NCBI GenBank assembly: GCA_037043455.1
Contig: JAWPHD010011425.1
Coordinates: 20,114-84,113, forward strand
Origin: Cyrtodaria siliqua
Taxonomy: Eukaryota; Mollusca; Bivalvia; Adapedonta; Hiatellidae
Direction: 5' to 3'
DNA: 64,000 nt
Part shown: piece by piece, positions 1 to 11,789 of the stretch
How the letters are laid out: every line of letters begins with the position of its first letter
How positions within the stretch are numbered: position 1 is the stretch's first letter
The notes under the pieces: model-generated
What the model was told of the DNA's origin: nothing
What the model saw: the letters and a program-made list of their open reading frames with translations, nothing else
Databases searched by the model: none
Program-made: the position numbers and the translations under genes

Positions 1-3000
1 CAGCCATGGTTAACGTCGAATCAAAACGATTTACGGCAAGGACCAACATCATGTCATGCTGATCATTTTTGAAAAAGTTCCATATCAATATCACTTAGAG
101 TTTTCAAGAAGTAGTCGCTACAAACTTGCATTTTGAAAATCTATTTTTAGCCATCTTGAATTCCCGGCCGACCTGATATTTTGCTAGGATCAATTAGACA
201 TCAAGAGCAACATTCCTGTGAAGTTCATGAAAATCCGTCGAGTAGTTTCAGAGGAGTAGTCGCTACAAGTTTTCATTATATAATTCTATGTAAACAAAGA
301 TGGCCGCTGACAGCCATGTTTAACATCTAATCAAAATGATTTTTGACAAGGACCAACATCATGTAATGCTGATCATTTTAGAAAAAGTCCCATATCAATA
401 TCACTTATAGTTTTCAAGAAGTAGTCGCTACAAACTTGCATTTTGAAAATCTATTTTTAGCCATCTTGAATTTCCGGCCGACCTGAAATTTTGCTAGGAT
501 CAATTAGACATCAAGAGCAACATTTCTGTGAAGTTTCATGAAAATCCGTCAAGGAGTTTCAGAGGAGTAGTCGCTACAAGTTTTCATTATATAACTCTAT
601 GTAAACAAAGATGGCCACTGGCAGCCATGTTTAATGTCGAATCAAAATAATGTTCGACTCGGATAACCATCATGTCATGCTGATCATTTTAGAAAAAGTC
701 CCATATCAATATCACTTATAGTTTTCAAGAAGTAGTCGCTACAAACTTGTATTTTGAAAATCTATTTTTAGCCATGGTGGCCATCTTGAATTTCCGGCCG
801 ACCTGAAGTTTTGCTAGGATCAATTAGACATCAAGAGCAACATTTCTGTGAAGTTTCATGAAAATCCGTCAAGTAGTTTCAGAGGAGTAGTCGCTACAAG
901 TTTTCATTATATAACTCTATGTAAACAAAGATGGCCACTGGCAGCCATGTTTAACGTCGAATCAAAATAATGTTTGACTCTGATAACCATCATGTCATGC
1001 TGATCATTTTACAAAAAGTCCCATATCAATATCACTTATAGTTTTCAAGATGTAGTCGCTACAAACTTCTTTTTTAAAAGTCTATTTTTAGCTGTAGCGG
1101 CCATCTTGAATTTCTGGCCGATCTGAAATTTTGCTAGGATCAATAAGACATTAAGAGCAACATTCCTGTAAAGTGTCATGAAAATCCGCCAAGTAGTTTC
1201 AAAGGAGTTGTCGCTACAAGTTTTTACTATATAACTCTATGTAAACAAAGATGGCCGCTGGCAGCAATGTTTAACGTTGAATTAAAACAATTTTTGACAA
1301 GGACCAACATCATGTCATGCTGATCATTTTAGAAAAAGTCCCATATCAATATCACTTATAGTTTTCAAGAAGAAGTCGCTACAAACTTGTATTTTGGAAA
1401 TTTATTTTTAGTCGTGGCGGCCATCTTGAATTTCCGGCCAACCTAAAATTTTGCTAGGATCAATTAGACATCAAAAGCAACATTCCTGTGAAGTTTCATG
1501 AAAATCCGTCAAGTAGTTTCAGAGAAGTAGTCGCTACAAGTTTTCATTATTTAATTCTATGTAAAAAAAGATGGCCGCTGGCAGCCATGGTTAACGTCGA
1601 ATCAAAACGATTTACGGCAAGGACCAACATCATGTCATGCTGATCATTTTTGAAAAAGTTCCATATCAATATCACTTAGAGTTTTCAAGAAGTAGTCGCT
1701 ACAAACTTGCATTTTGAAAATCTATTTTTAGCCATCTTGAATTCCCGGCCGACCTGATATTTTGCTAGGATCAATTAGACATCAAGAGCAACATTCCTGT
1801 GAAGTTCATGAAAATCCGTCGAGTAGTTTCAGAGGAGTAGTCGCTACAAGTTTTCATTATATAATTCTATGTAAACAAAGATGGCCGCTGACAGCCATGT
1901 TTAACATCTAATCAAAATGATTTTTGACAAGGACCAACATCATGTAATGCTGATCATTTTAGAAAAAGTCCCATATCAATATCACTTAGAGTTTTCAAGA
2001 AGTAGTCGCTACAAACTTGCATTTTGAAAATCTATTTTTAGCCATCTTGAATTTCCGGCCGACCTGAAATTTTGCTAGGATCAATTAGACATCAAGAGCA
2101 ACATTTCTGTGAAGTTTCATGAAAATCCGTCAAGGAGTTTCAGAGGAGTAGTCGCTACAAGTTTTCATTATATAACTCTATGTAAACAAAGATGGCCACT
2201 GGCAGCCATGTTTAATGTCGAATCAAAATAATGTTCGACTCGGATAACCATCATGTCATGCTGATCATTTTAGAAAAAGTCCCATATCAATATCACTTAT
2301 AGTTTTCAAGAAGTAGTCGCTACAAACTTGTATTTTGAAAATCTATTTTTAGCCATGGTGGCCATCTTGAATTTCCGGCCGACCTGAAATTTTGCTAGGA
2401 TCAATTAGACATCAAGAGCAACATTTCTGTGAAGTTTCATGAAAATCCGTCAAGTAGTTTCAGAGAAGTAGTCGCTACAAGTTTTCATTATATAACTCTA
2501 TGTAAATAAAGATGGCCACTGGCAGCCATGTTTAATGTCGAATCAAAATAATGTTCGACTCGGATAACCATCATGTCATGCTGATCATTTTAGAAAAAGT
2601 CCCATATCAATATCACTTATAGTTTTCAAGAAGTAGTCGCTACAAACTTATTTTTTAAAAAATCTATTTTTAACTGTGGCAGCCATCTTGAATTTATGGC
2701 CGATCTGAAATTTTGCTAGGATCAATTAGACATTAAGAGCAACATTCCTGTAAAGTTTCATGAAAATCCGCCAAGTAGTTTCAGAGGAGTAGTCGCTACA
2801 AGTTTTTACTATATAACTATGTAAACAAAGATGGCCGCTGGCAGCCACGTTTAACGTCGAATCAAAACGATTTTTGATAAGGACCAACATCATGTCATGC
2901 TGATCATTTTAGAAAAAGTCCCATATCAATATCACTTATAGTTTTCAAGAAGTAGTCGCTACAAACTTGTATTTTGAAAATTTATTTTTAGCCGTGGCGG

Positions 3001-3516
3001 CCATCTTGAATTTCTGGCCGACCTGAAATTTTGCTAGGATCATTAAGACATCAGGAGCAACATTCCTGTGAAGTTTCATGAAAATCCGTCAAGTAGTTTC
3101 AGAGGAGTAGTCGCTACAAGTTTTCATTATATAACTCTATGTAAACAAAGATGGCCGCAGGCAGCGCTGTTTAACGTCAAATCAAAACGATTTTCGACAA
3201 GGACCAACATCATGTCATGCTGATCATTTTAGAAAAAGTCCCATATCAATATCATTTATAGTTTTCAAGAAGTAGTCGCTACAAACTTGAATTTAAAAAA
3301 TCTATTTTTAGCTTTGGCGGCCATCTTGGATTTCACATCAACATGAATTTTTGCTAGGATCAACTAGACTTCATGGGCAACATTTCTGTAAAGTTTTATG
3401 AATATCCATCCAGTAGTTTCAGAGGAGTAGTCGCTACAAATAAAAGTTAACGGACGGACGACGGACGCCGCACCACGGCATAAGCTCTGCTGATCTCTGA
3501 TCAGTAGAGCTAAAAA
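1..3516 (-). repeat. Satellite array with 1581-bp higher-order unit
   Basis: Head-to-tail monomers of about 316 bp begin near 1, 311, 622, 942, 1262, 1582, 1892, 2203, 2523, 2842 and 3162 (at CAGCCATG-like sites). Positions 1-1581 recur almost unchanged from 1582, so five monomers form a higher-order unit that is present about twice. Each monomer carries two AGTAGTCGCTACAA boxes and splits into two diverged halves of about 158 bp, starting GGCAGCCATGTT and GGCGGCCATCTT. The array ends at 3440-3516 with a CGTCC-rich tract and a hairpin (3483-3511). The copies at 26320 begin with the same module, so the family reads on the minus strand here. The array starts before the window. Noncoding. Confidence 0.92.
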
Positions 3517-4047
3517 CTGTGGCGGCCATCTTTAATTTCCGGCCAACCTGAAATTTTGCTAGGATCATTTAGACATCAACAGCAATATTCCTGTGAAGTT
3601 TCATGGAAATCCGTCAAGTAGTTTCAGAGGAGTAGTCGCTACAAGTTTTTACTAAATAAATCTATGTAAATAAAGATGGCCGCTGCAGCCATGTTTAACG
3701 TCGAATCAAAACGATTTTCGGCAAGGACCAACATCATGTCATGCTGATCATTTTTGAAAAAGTTCCATATCAATTTCACTTAGAGTTTTCAAGAAGTAGT
3801 CGCTATAAACTTGTTTTTTAAAAATCTATTTTTAGATTTGGTGGCCATCTTGGATTTCATATCAACATAAATTTTTGCTAGGATCCACAAGACTTCATGG
3901 GCAATTTTCTGTAATGTTTCATGAAAATCCATTCAGTAGTTTCAGAGGAGTAGTCGCTACAAAAAAAGTTTACGGTCGGGCAGACGGACGACGGACGCCG
4001 CACCACGGCATAAGCTCTGCTGATCTCTGATCAGTAGAGCTAAAAAC
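3517..4047 (-). repeat. Truncated second satellite-family element
   Basis: About one and a half further monomers of the same family, ending with the same microsatellite-plus-hairpin module (hairpin 4013-4041). It abuts the first module directly at 3516, so two elements lie in tandem in the same orientation. Confidence 0.85.
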
Positions 4048-4221
4048 AATGAAACTCAAAATTACAGCTTTTATAGACACAACTGGACTAAAAATGCTCA
4101 AAACCTATGTAATAAACTATGGAAAACTTATTTCTGAGCTTATTTTACCAATTGTTATCGGAAAAGTGTCCATAGGTACGAATCTGAGAGAGTCCTAAAT
4201 ACTGCACGCATCTCAAAAATG

Positions 4222-4375
4222 CATGTTGATATGAAATCCAAGATGGCCACCAAAGCTAAAAATAGATTTTTAAAATACAAGTTTGTAGCGACTACTTCTT
4301 GAAAACTATAAGTGATATTGATATGGGACTTTTTCTAAAATGATCAGCATGACATGATGTTGGTCGTTGTCAGTG
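4222..4375 (+). repeat. Satellite fragment replacing part of element X
   Basis: About 150 bp of the satellite family, in the orientation opposite to the array at 1-4047, lies where the right arm (around 56165-56215) has about 50 bp of unrelated sequence. It therefore replaced target DNA rather than simply inserting. Confidence 0.7.
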
Positions 4376-4855
4376 TCACATATTAATGATTTGCTGCAAA
4401 TTCAACTCAAGTATGGATAATGCAGCAGTGTAATGTTCATATAGAAAACTATTTTTCCACTTGAAAAATCACCAGAAAACGTGGGGTCACAAGACATGTA
4501 AGAAAGTTCTTGTTTGTTTACTAAACAGGTCAAGGGTACAGCTGTTTTTATTGATCGACTGTTTTCATTGCTCACAAAGTGTAAGCATAGAGTCGAAATT
4601 TCGAAAATGTTCATCAGTGATTCAGTAAAACCTATTAATACGCTTCTTATACATATAACCACAAAATTGAAAAGAAATGGGCAGTTTCCCCCATTTCCAT
4701 CAAAAAAGGAGGGATTACTTTTTATTATAAGAACTACATTCGACTACACCTCGGAGGTTTACATGTAACTAGTGGTGGTAAACCTTACTAGCTAGTATAC
4801 TGGAATTGACTGGTACCAGCAAACTGTAATTGACTGGTACCAGCATACTGGATGT

Positions 4856-5041
4856 ATGCAACACTATACAGGAAAGAAGGTGCTCCATAAGCAGGTACAT
4901 GAAATAGCCTCTCATTATAAGTATGATGAGTTTTCCAAACACCTAGATTGGTATGTGGCAGGCATTTACTGTGGCCAGATTTTGGAACTAAGAACTAAAC
5001 AGTACATTTACAAAGCAATAACTGTCAAAATGAGTCAATAA
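4856..5041 (+). pseudogene. 5' part of an unknown reading frame, left arm
   Basis: 61 codons beginning MQHYTGKK, nearly identical to the first 55 residues of the longer frame at 55108-55530 in the right arm. Here the frame hits a stop just after the first MSQ, where the right arm continues into pentapeptide repeats. The remaining codons resume at 6937, beyond a 1.9 kb insertion. I recognise no domain. It could be the broken remnant of a mobile-element gene or a chance frame preserved because the copies are young. Confidence 0.3.
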
Positions 5042-5436
5042 GGCCATATCAAATTAATTCTTAGTTTATCATCCAAATTTTGGAAAAAATTGGGGCAGGG
5101 GGTGCAATTTTATTTTTTATTTTTTATTTTCCTGAGATGACATTAAACATCACAAAAATATAAATAACCAGAAGTATTATGTTTTGAACACTCTCTTTAT
5201 TACCAATTGTCACTGCTAAAGCATACATTTGTATTTATAATGATATAAGCTACCATGTATGTGAGTTTTAAAAGTTGAAGTTCTCAATATAACTTACTTC
5301 TTATTGCTCGACGTCCGATTTGTTTACAAAATGTATTTCCGGTTTGGGCTAAATATTAACGCATTTTCCGTCACGGAAAGACGAATCTTTCACAGTCGAT
5401 TTTTTTTATTATTATTTTATTTTTATTTTTTATTTT

Positions 5437-6234
5437 TTTCCGGACAAAACAAAAATTGCCGGGGCGGCATAAAATATTCGGGGCGGGCGGGGATGATAAA
5501 CTGGGAATTAATTTTATATGGCCTAAAATGAGTGTCAATGAAATTAGTGTCAATAAAATGAGTGTTAATAAAACTAGAGTTATCACTGAAAGTGATTAAT
5601 ACCCCCACAATACCGCCTTGTCACATAAACATGGCAACCACAAGAAAACAATGGTCTAGTTTAAACATATTTATTTCCAATAAATGTACATGGAAATGGG
5701 GTCTGGGCCACAAGTTATTACAACATTAGAAATCCGGCCTTCCCGCTACAAAATATTCATACAATTTAGACAATGGAAAACAAATTATTTAAACTACAAA
5801 ATAAACAGGAAAAATATTATTTTATTTATTTTTTTTTTTTTTTTTCCGGACAAAACAAAAATTGTCGGGGCGGCATAAAATATTCGGGGCGGGCGGGGAT
5901 GATAAACTGGGAATTAATTTTATATGGCCTAAAATGAGTGTCAATGAAATTAGTGTCAATAAAATGAGTGTCAATGAAATGAGTGTCAATAAAACTAGAG
6001 TTATCACTGAAAGTGATTAATACCCCCACAATACCGCCTTGTCACATAAACATGGCAACCACAAGAAAACAATGGTCTAGTTTAAACATATTTATTTCCA
6101 ATAAATGTACATGGAAATGGGGTCTGGGCCACAAGTTATTACAACATTAGAAATCCGGCCTTCCCGCTACAAAATATTCATACAATTTAGACAATGGAAA
6201 ACAAATTATTTAAACTACAAAATAAACAGGAAAA
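5437..6234. repeat. ~400-bp tandem duplication
   Basis: Two near-identical units (about 5437-5818 and 5843-6234) share a G/C-rich start (GGGGCGGCATAAAATATTCG), a 15-bp minisatellite of the ATGAGTGTCAATAAA type and a long AT-rich tail. They sit in the insertion that splits element X. Each unit is preceded by a T-rich tract. Confidence 0.85.
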
Positions 6235-6242
6235 AATAATAA

Positions 6243-6243
6243 T

Positions 6244-6274
<31 letters not shown>

Positions 6275-6288
6275 GAGAGGAGAGAGAG
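6243..6288. repeat. (GA)n microsatellite
   Basis: About 46 bp of GA repeats with a few GGA interruptions, directly after the second 400-bp unit. Confidence 0.95.
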
Positions 6289-6299
6289 TTTTCAATATT

Positions 6300-6935
6300 A
6301 TTGTTAGTGATTGTTAGCAGGTTCCTCAGAGTTGACTGTAGCATTTTTTTAACCAAAGTCGAACTTGACCTGTATTTTATGGTCTTAAACCGTGTACCAA
6401 AAATTATTGAAATCCGTCGACCCTTTCATGAGTTATCTTCCGGAAACAGTTTTTTGGGCAAATTCTAAGTTGAAAAGGGGCCATAACTCCGTCAAAAATT
6501 GGTGGTTTGTAACCAAAGTCGAACTTGACTTGTATTTTATGGTGTTATACCCGTGCACCAAATATTATTTAAATCCATCAACCCTTTCATGAGTTATCGT
6601 CGGAACACCGTAAAAACCAACAGACCGATAAGCTCACTCCTATATACCCCCACTAAACTTCGTTTGTGGGGGTTATCGTCCGGATACCATTTTTTGGGCA
6701 AATTTTAAGTTGAAAAGGGGCCATAACTCTGTCAAAAATTGGTGGTTTGTAACCAAAGTCGAACTTGACTTGTATTTTATGGTTTTATACCTGTGTACCA
6801 CATATTATTTAAATCCATCAACCCTTAAATGAGTTATCGTCCGGACACCGTAATAACCAACAGATCGACCGATGGACGGACCGACCGACAAGCTCACTCC
6901 TATATAGCCCCACTAAACTTCGTTTGTGGGGGTAT
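6300..6935 (-). repeat. Pearl-like element with CCCCCAC hairpin
   Basis: About three core repeats sharing AACCAAAGTCGAACTTGAC and GGGGCCATAACTC run antisense. The element ends at 6908-6931 in a hairpin (CCCCAC...GTGGGG), and an older copy of that hairpin lies near 6645-6670. A GGACGGACCGACCGACAA microsatellite adjoins it. This is the common hairpin, microsatellite and core-repeat layout seen throughout the window. Confidence 0.75.
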
Positions 6936-6936
6936 A

Positions 6937-7095
6937 ATGAGTGTCAATAATATAAAAGAATATACTTTAAATCATTTTGGCAATGGTAGCCAGTTCACAA
7001 AGACAACAGCAATGTCACTTCCTAACCAAGAATGTCCTATCTACAGAAATGGACCTGCTTTAGGTCAGATACCACTTTTGGTTTGGGGCTTCTGA
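6937..7095 (+). pseudogene. 3' part of the unknown element-X frame
   Basis: 53 codons beginning MSVNNIKEYTLNHFGNGSQF match the end of the frame at 55108-55530 with two or three substitutions. It is cut off from its 5' part (4856-5041) by inserted repeats. No known domain was recognised. Confidence 0.3.
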
Positions 7096-8079
7096 TTGGT
7101 TGAAAAAGGTATATGGTCTATTAAGGCATATAGACAGATTGTAAGGTAGATTCTGATTGGATTAAATTACCCAAATCATAACAAATCCCCATAAGGCCAG
7201 AGTTTTTTATAGTTAGTTTTACAGGATATTTTCAAAAAAAATGCAGTAGGAGGAGGAGATAAAAATAAAAATGGGTAAAATGAGGAGTCGATAAAAAAAA
7301 TTAAAAAAAATTGAAAATTTCAGATTTTTTTTCTTCATAAAACAAGTTTATCTCGTGACATTAATATTAAATGTATTGCTTCATTGTTTATGTTGATTTT
7401 TTTCCAAGTTGTTTTGCATATAAAAGTAACCAACATTCACTATATGCTAAAACTGCCTACATGTTATCTCAAATTCACAAACCGTTCTTAAAAATACCTT
7501 CCACTCTTGAGAATTGGTCTGTTGACGTCAAATTAATATATTTTTGAGTATGTATTTTACAGAAATTATCACAAATTTGCTATTAAACCAAAACAAAATG
7601 TAATATATAAACTTGAAATTATTGAATGTTTATCTTTCATAGTTGCAAGAATAATAGACACATAGGTCAAGACTAAGATATAAAGAATATTCTCAAGAAA
7701 GGTTTATGACCTCAGTGCCTAGTAGAGCGAAATAGGTATGTGGTGTTCAATGGTATGCATCAAATTGTGTTTGTAAACATGTATATTAAAGAGACTAAAT
7801 TAATACTTCGATTTCCGACCTTGCAAAGTAAATACTAAGTCATAATCCAAATTTTTAAAAAAATATTGCGATTTTACGTTATTGTGAAAATAAGTTTTAG
7901 GATAGGCACAACTCTTTTTTTAAAAAAAGATGTAGCAGATCGAACAGGAGGAAAAGACAATTTCGACTTTCATTTTTATTTCATTTTTGCAAAATTAATG
8001 GGTAGGCTCTCCCGTAAAAAAAACAAAAAAACTCTGGCCTAAAACATCAAAAAATTATATTTCCAACATAAAACATGTT

Positions 8080-8530
8080 CATTAATATAGCATTTTTCAA
8101 CAAATCAAGGGCCATAACCTGTTGTCGTTACTAACAATATCTAGCTGGTTTTCGAACTTGTCCAAGATTTTATTGATATACCACGCTTTGCACAACTAGA
8201 CATCATACTGAGGCTTCCTGCCAAATTTGTTAGAAATCCAACAAGCCGGTTAGGAGGAGTAGTGCCGACAAAGAAATTTAAAGTAAAAATGTCAAAGTGC
8301 CATAACTCAGTCATAAATCAGTGAACTGCAACAAAAGCGTAATATGCACAACTAGACATCTAATCGATGTTTCCTGCCAAGTTTCGTCAAAATCCAACAA
8401 GGCGTTTAGGAGGAGTAGCGCCGACAAGAAATTTAAAAGTAAAAATGTCAAGGGGCCGTAACTTCATCAAAAATTAACGAATCGGAAAAAACACAATAGG
8501 CACAACTAGAAACCATAGCAATGCTTCCTG
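8080..8530 (-). repeat. Antisense pearl-like core repeats
   Basis: Units contain AAATCAAGGGCCATAA and TGGTTTTCGAACTTG, the reverse complement of the core repeats at 31620-32700. The element probably continues at 10245-10456 and was split by the A-rich tracts and the TIR element between. Confidence 0.7.
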
Positions 8531-8860
8531 CTAACATGGCGTTAACACCAAAAATAATGAAATAAAAAAAATATAAAAAAAAAAAAAATAAAATAAAATA
8601 AAAAATCAATCAAATAAACAAAAACATAAAAAAAATCAATCAATCAAATAAACAAAAACATGGAAAAAAAAAAAATAAAAAAAAAAAGAAAGAAAAAAAA
8701 AATTAAAAAAAAAAAAAAAAAATAACAATAAAAAAAAATAAAGAAAAAATAAAAGAAAAAAAAAGAAAAAAAAAAAATTAAAAAAAAGAAAATAATAATA
8801 ATATAAAAAATAATGATAAAAAATATAAAAATAAAAAATATATAAAAACATATATATTTT
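8531..8860. repeat. A-rich low-complexity tract
   Basis: About 330 bp of A with interspersed T/G, including ATCAATCAATCAAATA repeats that recur at 10040. Long Phe/Tyr-rich frames on the minus strand are artefacts of this composition. Confidence 0.9.
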
Positions 8861-10020
8861 ATATAACGTCATGACCCACATTATCGTGATATTCCCATTA
8901 TCGTGGTACGTCATTACACGCGTTATTTATGATATATGACGATGAGTGACGTCACAGCTCGTAAGCTATTTTTACCAGAAGGGAATCCCCAACACTGTTG
9001 GAATATTAAAGTTAAATCAACTGCATCAATTTTCCTGAAGTATTAAAAAAAGTAAAAAATCTGTCAAAGAACAACTATTTTTAAGTTTGGACAAAGTGTC
9101 TACCTCATATATATCCCCATAACAAAGTTACTTCCTGTTTACATTCATCCATCTGTTGTCCCAGAATGCAGACGCTGCTCCTGTTCGGATTATTCCTTTT
9201 TTCTGAAGGGGTATTCATAAAAAGGCTTTGCGTAGCACATACCGTACCAATCGGAACTGCCTCAACTTTTTTTCCCAAAAAATAATATAATATTCTGTCC
9301 ATAGCCTGTTGGCAGCACAGCCAATGTGTCTTTATCAAGGTAAAATGACTGAAGTGCATCTAACTGTTTATCTTTTACCTGGTTTTGCTTGTGCAAAAGT
9401 TAAACTAAAATCTAAACATTCCTCGACCTTCTCGGAGAAAGAGCGATCCATGTTTGTTTACAAATTTACATTATGTAATTAATTACAAAATAGTTTTATA
9501 TTTAACTAGCTTAACATAAAATGACTATAAAACGATAATAATTATATTTCAAGTGTATAAAATTTAATAAATAATGGAAATATGTTCAAAATCAATCCAT
9601 TTCCGTGTCTATATTTTTGTTACTGTTTACACGGTACTTTGCCGGGGCAAATCACCCAAACCCATCAAAACGACGTGTATCATTGGAACTACCCACGAGC
9701 ATTATTTCCGATGATCTACGGAAATGAGCGAGTTTGCACGATTTGCACGATTGATACCGTACTTCCTATAATTGGATCATTTTTCGACTTGCCACGATAA
9801 TGGGGACCCTCTATCCATAATGGAATCTTCCGACCAAATCGGAATAGTTAGCGACATCCGGTAAAAAGTGATTCACCGGAGACAATTTTGTCAATGTAAA
9901 CAAAGATGATATATTACTGAATTCATAGGTCATTGAAATCGAGAACAATTAGAAATGGGTGTAGCGCAGTTCACGTTTCACTACGATATACCACGATAAT
10001 GGGGGGCCATGACGTTATAT
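8861..10020. mobile_element. TIR element, ~1.16 kb, nonautonomous
   Basis: The left end reads ATAACGTCATGACCC. The right end, reverse complemented, reads ATAACGTCATGGCCC, and both continue into CCATTATCGTGGTA. In the left arm the CATTATCGTG motif is duplicated. No transposase-like frame is seen inside; the short frames at 9105-9359 and 9582-9800 have no recognisable domain. The surrounding A-rich sequence makes a target duplication unreadable. Confidence 0.6.
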
Positions 10021-10126
10021 TAAAAAAAAAATCAAAAAATCAATCAATCAAATATACAAAAACATGAGGGAAAAAAATGAAATAATAATAATAAAAAAAA
10101 AAATAATAATAATAATAATAATAAAA

Positions 10127-10158
<32 letters not shown>

Positions 10159-10174
10159 TAAGAAAATAATAATA

Positions 10175-10205
<31 letters not shown>

Positions 10206-10235
10206 CTAAAAAAAAAATACACTAATAATAAAAAA
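10021..10235. repeat. A/T low-complexity tract
   Basis: AATAATAAT, poly-A and (AT)n runs; it carries the same ATCAATCAATCAAATA motif as the tract at 8634. Confidence 0.9.
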
Positions 10236-10244
10236 AAAAAGGCA

Positions 10245-10847
10245 AACCATCTGGTAAAGTTTGGTAAAGATCAGATAAAAATGATAGCCCTATATCGTAT
10301 TAACGAGGCAAAATATAGCATTTTTAACTAAATCAAGGGCCATAACTCCGCTGTTACTGGTCTGGCTGGTTTTCGAACTTGTCCGAGCTTTCATTGATAT
10401 TAACAAGATATGATAAAGATTGGATGAAAAATGAGACCCTTGGCCAGTAGAGCTAAGAATCATCAGCTTCAAAAAGTAGGTCAAGGTCATAGATGAAATG
10501 CATGCATCCTAAAAGATGCACTACCCAAGACACAACTATGTCAAAATAGAATATGTTTTCTTCCGAAGATTGATTAAGCTACAAAGTAGGTTTAAAACAT
10601 CTAGTACATTATTATGAATTATAGTTCATGAGAAAGTGATGTAAATATAACAATTTAAGTTATCTGCCCTTTGCTTGGATGGTGAAGGTCACATCCACAT
10701 TTGTTTTGTGACGTTGCAATGTACCACTCAAGATACAACTTTAAGCAAAGTTTGAAAGGTCTTAGTGCATACAGTTTGTGAAAAAGTGACATAAACGCCA
10801 AATTTGAAGGTACAAATTATAAGGTTATCTGCCCTTTGCAAACTTTG
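10245..10847 (-). repeat. Pearl-like terminus and related repeats
   Basis: 10245-10456 is an antisense core repeat reaching the family end CCAGTAGAGCT. 10490-10847 holds two loose units sharing TTATCTGCCCTTTGC and a hormone-receptor-like AGGTCAAGGTCA at 10478-10489. Homology to the right arm of the inverted duplication resumes at 10848. Confidence 0.6.
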
Positions 10848-11172
10848 CCTTTTAATAAAACAATGCTTAACAAGATGAACTTGCACCAAACACTTATGAA
10901 GTTTTCTTACCTGGTCCTCAGTGACAGTATTCTCCTCTTTCTCTTTGCTCGCTTCCGTTTCGGAGTTTATCTTAAAACTGTACTGTACTTTAACAGCGTC
11001 TCGGCGCATCGAAAAAATAGGAATTACTGAGTATCAGTTTGTGCACTTGTTGCAGAACTTATACAACTTTTCCCTCTTGTAATTCACCGCCTAATATCAC
11101 CGGGAGTACAGCGAAATCCTATCGATTTGTGTTTATGGCGGTCAATGGCGGCGATCAACAGACGAGTCGATA
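10848..11172 (-). repeat. Inverted copy of 49083-49408
   Basis: About 325 bp match the reverse complement of 49083-49408 with few differences. The match covers a 5' flank, a short coding exon and about 65 bp of intron. It breaks at 11172, exactly where the GGTAACAGGTC direct repeat begins, and at 10848 where other repeats begin. Confidence 0.9.
10911..10970 (-). pseudogene. Start-lost copy of the 49282 first exon
   Basis: The 60-bp coding exon at 49282-49341 is repeated here. The start codon ATG is ATA and codon 2 AGC is AAC; the remaining codons (SETEASKEKEENTVTEDQ) and the GTAAG donor (plus-strand 10906-10910) are kept. A longer frame can be read through on this strand only because the intron happens to stay open, so it should not be taken as a 93-residue protein. 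Loss of the start suggests this is the nonfunctional copy. Confidence 0.75.
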
Positions 11173-11277
11173 TGGTAACAGGTCAACTCGTACTTAAGTC
11201 AACTCGTACTCATTTTGGTCAACTCGTACTCATTTTAGTTTTTTAATTGGTCAACTCGTACTCATCTCGTACTCACT
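11173..11277. repeat. ~105-bp direct repeat, copy 1
   Basis: GGTAACAGGTCAACTCGTAC is followed by several TCAACTCGTACTCATTTTGG units and ends CTCGTACTCACT. Copy 2 is at 14881-14987. A short inverted piece (CAGTACGAGTTGACCAAAAT) lies near 11380. Confidence 0.9.
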
Positions 11278-11789
11278 ATTTATTTCTTATGCATAGGTAA
11301 TTTTTTATTGTTTTTTATGTATTATATGCATAAAACATAAAATAATACATATTTTTAAGTATAGAACGACAAAATATATCAGTACGAGTTGACCAAAATG
11401 ATGTAAACATGGAGTAATTCGTGGATTCACAGAAATACATTATCTAACCGTATATGTTCGTATGTTGACTATGTAGAATGTTCGCTAAATAATGTATATG
11501 GTGCTTGATCTAAATTGTTGAAAGAAACACCGCTGCTGTAATTAAATGTATGTTGTGATGATGTGATATGTGCATATCAATCAAAAGCACGTGTTAATTA
11601 ACAAATCACACTAATTAAAGAAGTGTCGCCGCTCACACTGACTGTGAAAATATTGAAAGCTTGTTAATCATTAGTTGATTGAATTAGCAAACTTGCTAAT
11701 ACGGGATTAGCACGTTTGCTAATGAATCAACTAATGCATTTAATGATTGGCACATCAACAGAACAGAACAGAACTTATACAGCGTGTTT
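11278..11789. other. No gene seen
   Basis: AT-rich sequence between the direct repeat and the next repeat. No coding frame of note. Confidence 0.5.

Larger units (their letters stand above)
4048..8096 (+). repeat. Left arm of large inverted duplication (element X)
   Basis: By eye, 4048-5037 matches the reverse complement of 55365-56370 at roughly 90-95 percent. 6937-8096 matches the reverse complement of 53757-55270. The 1.9 kb between (5038-6936) is absent from the right arm and is made of other repeats. A third partial copy lies at 57325-57785. The segment holds two pieces of a reading frame (4856-5041 and 6937-7095) that is continuous in the right arm. It may be an uncharacterised mobile element or part of a segmental inverted duplication; the second inverted pair at 10848-11172/49083-49408 favours the latter. 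Confidence 0.8.

Noticed and set aside
8636..10222. Phe/Tyr-rich frames on the minus strand (8636-8914, 10040-10222)
   Set aside because: They translate poly-A and AAT microsatellites; composition alone explains the open frames.
10728..11009. 93-residue protein on the minus strand
   Set aside because: It reads through a splice donor into intron; only the 60-bp exon copy is conserved with 49282-49341.
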